From contig WTGD01000447.1 of assembly GCA_011523725.1 (NCBI GenBank), positions 1 to 12,428 on the forward strand: a stretch of DNA of 12,428 nt. The letters run 5' to 3'. Under the pieces are notes generated by a model, which saw only the letters and a program-made list of their open reading frames with translations, made no database searches and was not told where the DNA came from. The stretch comes from Nitrospinota bacterium. Lineage in GTDB: Bacteria; UBA8248. Made by a program: the position numbers and the translations under genes. Of the stretch, positions 7,344-12,428 are shown piece after piece; within the stretch, counting starts at the first letter, position 1, and every line of letters starts with the position of its first letter.

Positions 7344-7754
7344 GTGGAATTCCGATACGACCACGTGCACTACCTGACGCGCGACGTGCGCGCCATGGCG
7401 GATTTCTTCGAGCGCGTCTTCGAGTTGGAGCTGATCTCCTACGAGGAGGACTTCAAGGGCGCGGCCTACGCCATATTGAAACTCGGGGAGGGGGACCTGC
7501 GCATCCGGGGATACCGCCCGGATGATGCGCCCGACGCCTTTGCGCCCGCGCTCACGCATGGCCTCGATCACCTCGGCGTCGCGGTAGACGACGTGGCGGC
7601 GTCGGTCGCCCGGCTCGTTGCGCGCGGGGCGGAGGTCGATATGCCGCCGGTGGCCGCAGGCGTGGGCGGCCGCATGATCGCCTTCATCAAGGGGCCCGAG
7701 AACATCCGCGTCGAGATATGCGAGCGGCGCAGCACTTCCGGGGAGAGCGATTGA
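7344..7754 (+). CDS. VOC-superfamily protein (glyoxalase/epimerase-like)
   Basis: This 136-residue protein has the paired beta-alpha-beta-beta-beta modules of the vicinal oxygen chelate fold. Likely metal ligands are His7 in YDHVHY, His76 in GLDHLGV and Glu124 in IRVEICE. Those positions match methylmalonyl-CoA epimerase and glyoxalase I-like members, and the length is usual for them. The reaction could be an epimerisation, an isomerisation or an oxygenation, and I cannot tell which. The start is GTG, chosen because AAAGGAG lies 5 nt before it and no in-frame ATG precedes the conserved N terminus. It is followed closely by the transporter gene, so the two probably form one transcript. These are the only plus-strand genes in the window. 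Confidence 0.88.
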   Translation: MEFRYDHVHYLTRDVRAMADFFERVFELELISYEEDFKGAAYAILKLGEGDLRIRGYRPDDAPDAFAPALTHGLDHLGVAVDDVAASVARLVARGAEVDMPPVAAGVGGRMIAFIKGPENIRVEICERRSTSGESD

Positions 7755-7795
7755 ACAGCCACCCGGCCTCACCGAAGCCATCCGCAGATGGCGGA

Positions 7796-8671
7796 ATGAC
7801 GCTCGAACTGGTGCTGGGCTCCTTGCTCCTCACGACGGTGTGGGGCATGGCGCAGCCCGTCATCAAGGGCGCCTATGCGGGCGTCACCCCCTACGCCATG
7901 ATATGGATGCGTTGCTGCGCGGGGGTGCTCACCCTCACGCTCTACCGGCTTCTGATGCGCATTCCCGAGAGCGTGACCTACCACGACCCCTGGCGGGAGA
8001 AGGGCCACCGCATCCTGAACGCCTGCATGCACAACGCCTACGTCTGGTTCCTCTACCAGGGGATGTTCGGAACCGCCGCCGCGCGCGCCTCGGTGCTGCT
8101 CTACACGCAGCCCGTCTGGGTGATGCTGCTGAGCGCCCTCTTTCTCACGGGCGAGCGCATCACCCTCGTGCGGGCGCTCGGCTTCGCGACGGCGATGGCG
8201 GGCACCGTCACCGTCTTCTCGAACAGCCTCGAGGCGGGCGGCTCAATGCAGGCCGATTTCTTCATCCTCATCGCCGCCGCCGGCTGGGCGACGCAGTCGA
8301 TTCACTACCGCCGGTATCTGAGTAATTCCGACGTTACCTCGATCGCCAGGTGGTCCATGCTCATCGGCGCGCCGACCTATTTCCTCCTCTCTTTCTCCCA
8401 GCCCGATTTCGGGATCACCCATATCGGCGGCCCGCAGATTTTCGCAGTCATCTACATGGGCGTCATAGCGAGCGCGCTGCTCCTGGCCTACTGGGGCCAT
8501 CTGCTGCTCCGCTATTCACCCGCCAAGATTTCGGTGTTCTTCTTCATGACGCCCATCGTCGGCGTGGTGGGCAGCGCCCTCTACCTGGGCGAGCAACTGG
8601 GATGGCATCTGCTGGTCGGCGCGGCGCTTACGGCGACGGGCGTGTGGCTCGTGACGGGGGAGCGGAGGTAG
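7796..8671 (+). CDS. EamA/DMT-family transporter
   Basis: This protein of about 291 residues has ten predicted membrane helices in two EamA repeats (about 4-140 and 153-288). Each repeat ends in the family's Pro-then-Gly-Glu pattern: YTQPVWVMLLSALFLTGE in the first and FFMTPIVGVVGSALYLGE in the second. Drug/metabolite transporters of this type sit in the inner membrane and often export amino acids or other small metabolites; the cargo here is unknown. Start choice is uncertain. The ATG at 7796 puts the first helix at the N terminus, as is usual. A TTG at 7751 overlaps the VOC stop codon (TTGA) with GGGGAG upstream and would add 15 residues. The latter would imply translational coupling to the VOC gene. 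I prefer the ATG on family length only. Confidence 0.9.
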   Translation: MTLELVLGSLLLTTVWGMAQPVIKGAYAGVTPYAMIWMRCCAGVLTLTLYRLLMRIPESVTYHDPWREKGHRILNACMHNAYVWFLYQGMFGTAAARASVLLYTQPVWVMLLSALFLTGERITLVRALGFATAMAGTVTVFSNSLEAGGSMQADFFILIAAAGWATQSIHYRRYLSNSDVTSIARWSMLIGAPTYFLLSFSQPDFGITHIGGPQIFAVIYMGVIASALLLAYWGHLLLRYSPAKISVFFFMTPIVGVVGSALYLGEQLGWHLLVGAALTATGVWLVTGERR

Positions 8672-8724
8672 GCGGGCGGATGCGCGGGTCCGTCCCTGCG
8701 AAACCGCCGTCCCCCCACCTTCCT

Positions 8725-8763
8725 CACCCTGAGTAGCCGCCGAAGGCGGCGTATCGAAGGGCG
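8725..8763. repeat. Dispersed hairpin repeat after the transporter
   Basis: The core stem is GCCGCC (8736-8741), a GAA loop, and GGCGGC (8745-8750). It is flanked by CACCCTGAGTA on the left and GTATCGAAGGG on the right, where CCCT and AGGG can also pair. This CCCTGAG...CGAAGGG form is a common intergenic repeat in many bacterial genomes. It starts 53 nt after the transporter stop and may act as a 3'-end hairpin, but no T-run follows. Confidence 0.6.
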
Positions 8764-8799
8764 AAGTTCGGGCCCGGCCGGGGTCAAACGCGACGAATG

Positions 8800-9050
8800 G
8801 GGGTTGTTGAAAAAGTCCACAGAAGGAGCACGCCGAATTTCACTCCCCCCTTGAGGGGGAGTCAACGAGGCAAGGGCGAAGCCCGCAGGCGAGTTGGTGG
8901 GGGGACATGCCACAGAAAAAGCTCCCCCCACCGAATCGGCCTTCGCACAAACCGCTCGGCCTCTTCGTCGGGCTTTCCCCTCGGGAAGCCCGACCCTCAA
9001 GGGGGGAGTGAAATTCAGTACGCTCCTTTTGTGGGCTTTTCAACAACCCC
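8800..9050. mobile_element. 251-bp MITE-like element with long terminal inverted repeats
   Basis: The first 58 bases and the reverse complement of the last 57 both begin GGGGTTGTTGAAAA and run on through GAATTTCACTCCCCCCTTGA. By eye I count one gap and about six mismatches. A further inner stem pairs GGTGGGGGG (8896-8904) with CCCCCCACC (8924-8932), and the right arm holds an extra hairpin (8967-8994). There is no plausible gene inside and no clear target-site duplication. The structure fits a non-autonomous miniature element or a large REP-like repeat. Related pieces lie at 6007-6168 and 12272-12428. Confidence 0.7.
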
Positions 9051-9086
9051 ACGTATACGTCTCTTGACGAATAGAAGAATAAGCTC

Positions 9087-9114
9087 GTAGGGGCGGTTCG
9101 CGAACCGCCCCTAC
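9087..9114. repeat. Perfect 28-bp palindrome (REP-like)
   Basis: The sequence begins GTAGGGGCGGTTCG and continues with its exact reverse complement, so all 28 bases are self-complementary. Immediately after, CTACAA-TC-TTGTAG (9111-9124) makes a smaller inverted repeat, as if two repeat units abut. It lies downstream of the VOC gene at 9161 on the minus strand and could form a strong 3' hairpin for that operon. Confidence 0.8.
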
Positions 9115-9160
9115 AATCTTGTAGGGACAGGCACGGGGGGCTACGGAGAGAGTCCTCCGC

Positions 9161-9745
9161 TTACGCCTTCCAGGCTTCCGGCGGGGCCGCCGCGTTGCGC
9201 GGATGGCCGTCTCGGGAGAGGCGGTCCCGGAACCACTCCTCGTTCACGCGGTTCGTGTAGGGGTCCATGACGGCCATGTCGCAGAATATCTCGATGCAGT
9301 TGCCCGAGGGGTCCGCGATGTAGAGCGCGTGGTTCTCGCCCCAGAAACCGTCCCCCTCGGGGTGCGTGGGGCTGTGGATGGAAGGCCCCCAGAAGATTTC
9401 GATATCTTTTTCTTCGAGATAGGACGCCCAATCTTCCAGTTGCGCCCGGTCTTCCACCTCGAACGCGATGTGGTGCAGGCCCGTCTGCAGGGAGAAGAAG
9501 GAGCGCTCCCCGGGCGGGGCGGGGCCTTCGCCCTCGGGCCAGAAGACGAGGTTCATGTCGTGGTGAAGCTCCGTGCACCGCATGAAGCAGAGCCCGAAGG
9601 GGAAATCGCCCACCGTGCCCGGCTCGAATATCTCCGAGACGGTGAAGCCCAGTGTATTGACATAAAAATCCTTGGCCGCCTCGATGTCGTGCACCTTGAT
9701 GGCGGCGTGTTGGAGCCGCGTGAAGCCCCCCGATGGTCTCGGCAT
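9161..9745 (-). CDS. VOC protein, extradiol dioxygenase-like
   Basis: This 194-residue VOC-fold protein has candidate metal ligands His13 in LQHAAIKV, His92 (or His91) in GLHHIAFEV, and Glu152 in NCIEIF. The stretch NHALYIADPSGNCIE (from about 138) resembles the signature around the last ligand of type I extradiol ring-cleavage dioxygenases. At 194 residues it is shorter than classic two-domain dioxygenases of about 300, so it is a one-domain member whose reaction may differ. The C-terminal tail (about 158-194) is charged and rich in Asn and Arg. The ATG at 9745 is preceded by a strong AAGGAGG site, and the 36-nt gap suggests it is the third gene of the M24 operon. Confidence 0.9.
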   Translation of the reverse strand: MPRPSGGFTRLQHAAIKVHDIEAAKDFYVNTLGFTVSEIFEPGTVGDFPFGLCFMRCTELHHDMNLVFWPEGEGPAPPGERSFFSLQTGLHHIAFEVEDRAQLEDWASYLEEKDIEIFWGPSIHSPTHPEGDGFWGENHALYIADPSGNCIEIFCDMAVMDPYTNRVNEEWFRDRLSRDGHPRNAAAPPEAWKA

Positions 9746-9781
9746 GTGAATTTCTCCTCCTTATCCGTGAGTCGATGATAA

Positions 9782-10915
9782 TCAGTCGATGCAGGCCCAG
9801 GAATCCCTGCCCAGATCCCCCAGGCCCTCGCAGCCGTCTTCTGTGACGGCGACGGCGTCTTCAATCTTCACGTGGCCGACTTGCGCGTGGCGGATGTCGC
9901 ACTCCACCGACACCACCATGCCCGCCTCTAAAGCGCGCTCCACCTCGGGGCCGAAGCGCGGCAACTCCTGCTGCACCATCCCGATGCCGTGCACCTCGAA
10001 AATCCCTAAGTCGGAAAAGCCCGTCTCCGCGAACGCCTGGTGCCCCCGTTCGTGCACCGAGGCGCAACTCGCCCCGGCGCGGATGGCGTCCCGGCAGACG
10101 TCGACCGAGTGGAGGCAGGCTTTTCTAAGCTCCTCGGCGAGCGGGGAGGGTTCGCCCCGCACCCCCATCCGGCAGATGTCGGACATGTAGCCCGCCTCGG
10201 AGCCGCCCGCATCGATGTGGAGGATTTCTCCTCGCTCCCATATTTTATCCGAGGGCTCGCGCCGCATGGCGGGTCCCGCCGCGGTGAAGGCGTAGTGGAA
10301 ATGAAGCCCGCGGCGCACCATTTCCTCCTCCACCCTTTGCTCGATCCGCCGGGTCGTGACGCCGCGCGCGCCCTCCCGGAAGCCGGCCTGTATGGCTTCA
10401 GAATCCGCAAGCGCCGCGCGCCGGAATATCTCCAGTTCGTCCTCGCGCTTCACGGCGCGGAGTTCTTCCATAACCCCGAGGGAGTCGACGAACCGCGCGG
10501 CGCGTAATTCGCTTTGAAGCGTTTCCATCGCGTCCACGGGCATGAAGGCGCGCTCGACGGCGATGGTCCCCTCGGCGAGCCCGCGCTTACGAATCGCCTC
10601 GGCGGCCGTCTCGGCCGCGCCGACGGTGCCCCGCGCCTTCGTGTAGATGACGTCTGGTATCCAGGTGTCCACCTCGTTCCGGGGCGAGGCCTCGACGCGC
10701 CAGGCCACCTGAAAGGCGTTTTCGGGGTTTTTCCTGGGAATCCCCACGAAGGGGAGGTACTGGCTCGGCCCGATGGCGGCCACCCTTTCGCGGAAGTGGA
10801 AGTAATAGCCGCCCGTCAGGTAGCGGACGTTGTGGGGCGTGTGCGCGAGTATGAGGTCGACGCCCGCCTCTTCCATCAGGCGCGCGAGTTTTTCCTCGTC
10901 GTACAGGGGGCGCAT
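9782..10915 (-). CDS. M24-family metallohydrolase (Xaa-Pro peptidase-like), copy 2
   Basis: This 377-residue protein has a creatinase/prolidase N-terminal domain (about 1-145) and a pita-bread catalytic domain (about 155-370). All five metal ligands of the family are visible: D235 in HIDAGG, D246 in MSDICR, H309 in VHGIGM, E338 in SVECD and E352 in IEDAV. Two second-shell histidines that assist catalysis in methionine aminopeptidase (H79, H178) and aminopeptidase P are missing. Arg218 stands where the first is expected, 17 residues before D235, and Gln316 replaces the second, 7 residues after H309. It probably binds metal but may not be a normal peptidase. The ATG overlaps the upstream paralog's TGA by 1 nt (TGATG), implying translational coupling. 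Confidence 0.92.
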   Translation of the reverse strand: MRPLYDEEKLARLMEEAGVDLILAHTPHNVRYLTGGYYFHFRERVAAIGPSQYLPFVGIPRKNPENAFQVAWRVEASPRNEVDTWIPDVIYTKARGTVGAAETAAEAIRKRGLAEGTIAVERAFMPVDAMETLQSELRAARFVDSLGVMEELRAVKREDELEIFRRAALADSEAIQAGFREGARGVTTRRIEQRVEEEMVRRGLHFHYAFTAAGPAMRREPSDKIWERGEILHIDAGGSEAGYMSDICRMGVRGEPSPLAEELRKACLHSVDVCRDAIRAGASCASVHERGHQAFAETGFSDLGIFEVHGIGMVQQELPRFGPEVERALEAGMVVSVECDIRHAQVGHVKIEDAVAVTEDGCEGLGDLGRDSWACID

Positions 10916-12045
10916 CAGTCGACGACCACCCAGTCCTCACGCCCCAGGTCGCCCAGGGGTTCGTAGCCGTCGGCCGTCACCGCCACGGCGTCCTCGACCT
11001 TCACGTAGCCCACCTCGGGATGGCGGATGTCGGTCTCTATCGACACCACCATGCCCTCTTCGAGCGCTCTCTCCACGCCGGGGCCGAAGTAGGGCTGCTC
11101 GTGCGAGACCATGCCGATGCCGTGGATGATGAAGTTGCCGTGCGCGCCGTGCTCGGTGTTCTTGAGATATGTCGTGCCCTTCTCGTATATGTCGCCGCAA
11201 ACGGCGCCTGCGCGAATCTCCGCGCGCACGTGGTCCTGCGTTCCCAGGCACGCCTTGTAGAGCTCGTCCGCCAGCGGCGTGGGCTCGCCGCGCACCCCCA
11301 TGCGGCAGATGTCGGTCAGGTAGTCGGATTCAGAGCCCCCGGCGTCCAGGTGCAGCACCTCGCCTTTCTCCCACACCTTCTCAGACGGAGCGCGCAGCAT
11401 GCCCGTCCCCGCGCAGGCGAAGACCCACAGGAAGTGGAGACCCCTGTCCGTCATGCCGCGCTCCACGGCGTGGGCGACGTCGCGCGTAGTCGCGCCGGGC
11501 GCCGCCGTCTCGAACGCCTCGCGGATGGCTTCCGCGTCCGCCTGGGAGATGCGCCGGTAGATATCGATCTCTTCGGGCGTCTTGATGGCGCGAAGCTCCT
11601 CCAGGATCGGGAGCGCCTCCACGAAGGTCGCGTTGGGCAACTCTCTCTGCAGGGTATCCTTCGCGATGGCGGGCAGGAAATTCTCCTCCACGGCGATGGT
11701 CCCGCCGCCCAGTCCGCGCCCGGCGATGGCGTTTGCGGCGTCCGCGGCGGCTTCGGCCGGATATCTGGCCGAGGGGATGAGCTCGGGTATCCAGAGGTTC
11801 TGATCCTTCGCCTGTCCGATCTCCCCCGTCCCGCCGATCAGGAACGATTTTCCGGCGTCGCCGCGCGGGATGCCGGCCAGCGCCATGTACTGGCCGCGTC
11901 CCATGGACGTGAACCGCTCGTGAAAGTGAAAGTAATAGCCGCCGCAAAGATAGCGCACGTTCTCCCGCGAGTTGGCGAGGACGAGGTCGACGCCGGCCTC
12001 GCTCATGAGGCGGTCGAGTTTTTCACCGTCATAGGGTGGCTGCAT
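10915..12045 (-). CDS. M24-family metallohydrolase (Xaa-Pro peptidase-like), copy 1
   Basis: This 376-residue tandem paralog of the next gene is the first gene of the second operon. It has the same domain order and the five ligands D234 (HLDAGG), D245 (LTDICR), H308 (IHGIGM), E337 (SIETD) and E351 (VEDAV). The first assisting histidine is absent (Leu217 at the expected place before RAPS), but the second, His315 in VSHEQP, is kept, unlike in copy 2. The N termini of both copies align closely (YDGEKLDRLMSEAGVDL with YDEEKLARLMEEAGVDL). There is no signal peptide, so it should be cytoplasmic. The ATG at 12045 follows a strong GGAGG by 7 nt. Dimerisation is common in the family, so a heterodimer with copy 2 is possible (inference). 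Confidence 0.93.
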   Translation of the reverse strand: MQPPYDGEKLDRLMSEAGVDLVLANSRENVRYLCGGYYFHFHERFTSMGRGQYMALAGIPRGDAGKSFLIGGTGEIGQAKDQNLWIPELIPSARYPAEAAADAANAIAGRGLGGGTIAVEENFLPAIAKDTLQRELPNATFVEALPILEELRAIKTPEEIDIYRRISQADAEAIREAFETAAPGATTRDVAHAVERGMTDRGLHFLWVFACAGTGMLRAPSEKVWEKGEVLHLDAGGSESDYLTDICRMGVRGEPTPLADELYKACLGTQDHVRAEIRAGAVCGDIYEKGTTYLKNTEHGAHGNFIIHGIGMVSHEQPYFGPGVERALEEGMVVSIETDIRHPEVGYVKVEDAVAVTADGYEPLGDLGREDWVVVD

Positions 12046-12091
12046 GGAAATTCCTCCATTCCTTGTTTGCCCGGAGGCGTTTGAAATCGTG

Positions 12092-12104
12092 GTTTGTCGT
12101 ATCG
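12092..12104 (-). promoter_or_regulatory. Second copy of the shared operon-upstream motif
   Basis: GTTTGTCGTATCG (plus-strand reading) differs at one base from the copy at 5914-5926 and sits 47 nt before the first M24 start. It would fit a shared promoter element or binding site. A TTGACC further upstream on the minus strand is a possible -35, but its spacing to this motif is too long for a standard sigma-70 promoter. Confidence 0.3.
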
Positions 12105-12180
12105 CTTCATCCTCGCGCAGAAATCGGCGAGGGTCAATCCGAAACCCCGTGAAATCGACCGCCGCGCCGCCCGATTCGGA

Positions 12181-12428
12181 GGTGTTGAAAAGGGCCTTCG
12201 GGGTCGAGCCCGGTTGAAAAAGGAGGGAAGCGGTTTTGGTTCGTTATTCCGGAGGTGGAGCCGACCGAGGAGGGGTTGTTGAAAAGTCCCCCCTCGCTCG
12301 AAATTCACCCCCTGCCGGCAGGGCTGCTTACATCGCTCTTGAACAGCATTGTCAATGGACGAGAGAAAAAATTACTCCCCCCTTGAGGGGGAGTCGATGA
12401 AGCCGAGCGGTTTGTGCGAAGGCTGAAT
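12181..12428. repeat. Nested repeat fragments and a partial inverted-repeat element at the window edge
   Basis: GTTGAAAA occurs three times in the same orientation (12184-12191, 12213-12220, 12278-12285). The last is within GGGGTTGTTGAAAAGTCC, the same end as the element at 8800. From 12374 the sequence matches that element for 22 bases (8842-8863), and 12402-12423 is the exact reverse complement of 8939-8960. The copy continues beyond the window. No gene is visible in 12046-12428; the part nearest the M24 gene should hold its promoter. Confidence 0.65.

Noticed and set aside
7167..7781. A 204-codon minus-strand frame opposite the small VOC gene
   Set aside because: It runs through the palindrome doublet and is antisense to a VOC gene with a good ribosome site and metal ligands.
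8581..9090. Open frames across the repeat region (8581-9000 minus, 8797-9090 plus, 8840-9052 minus)
   Set aside because: They are made of the inverted-repeat element itself; the products show no domain and both strands are open only because the sequence is palindromic.
8725..9124. CRISPR array
   Set aside because: The repeats are palindromes of different lengths and families with no regular spacing or unique spacers, and no cas gene is present.
12060..12160. Standard sigma-70 promoter for the M24 operon
   Set aside because: TTGACC is present on the minus strand, but the best -10 match at proper spacing (GAGGAT) fits only half the consensus, so I did not annotate it.

Overview
The window is GC-rich bacterial DNA: long ORFs, strong purine-rich Shine-Dalgarno sites, tight head-to-tail gene packing, and some GTG starts. 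It contains dispersed palindromic repeats but no rRNA, tRNA, CRISPR array or transposase gene that I can see. The style (degradative or accessory enzymes, many tandem paralogs, C/G-run hairpin repeats) resembles genomes of uncultured soil or marine bacteria. I cannot name the phylum from sequence alone.

Layout. (1) Bases 60-5879, minus strand, are one compact operon read right to left: two metallo-beta-lactamase-fold hydrolases, two large acyl-CoA synthetases of the acetyl/acetoacetyl-CoA synthetase type, and a small zinc-ribbon membrane protein. Gaps are only 14, 16, 2 and 1 nt. (2) Bases 5880-6188 are intergenic and carry the operon's upstream region plus a hairpin-rich repeat with TTGTTGAAAA-like ends. 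(3) Bases 6189-7100, minus strand, encode an alpha/beta hydrolase. (4) Bases 7101-7343 are a divergent intergenic region with a doublet of palindromes. (5) Bases 7344-8671, plus strand, hold a small VOC-fold protein and an EamA/DMT-type transporter, the only plus-strand genes. (6) Bases 8672-9160 are almost entirely repeats: a GCCGCC-GAA-GGCGGC hairpin repeat, a 251-bp element with inverted ends near 57 bp, and a perfect 28-bp palindrome. (7) Bases 9161-12045, minus strand, are a second operon: two M24-fold (Xaa-Pro peptidase-like) proteins overlapping by 1 nt, then an extradiol-dioxygenase-like VOC protein. (8) Bases 12046-12428 are the upstream region of that operon plus part of another copy of the inverted-repeat element, cut by the window edge.

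How it may work together (inference): MBL-fold and alpha/beta hydrolases could release a carboxylic acid by opening an ester, lactone or thioester. The synthetases would turn such an acid into its CoA thioester, and the DMT protein could move a metabolite across the inner membrane. The M24 proteins keep a full metal-ligand set but lack one or both second-shell catalytic histidines, so they may not be ordinary peptidases. The most striking feature is that three unrelated enzyme families each occur as an adjacent co-oriented pair. The synthetase and M24 pairs differ at active-site positions, which suggests paired enzymes with divided specificity or heteromers.
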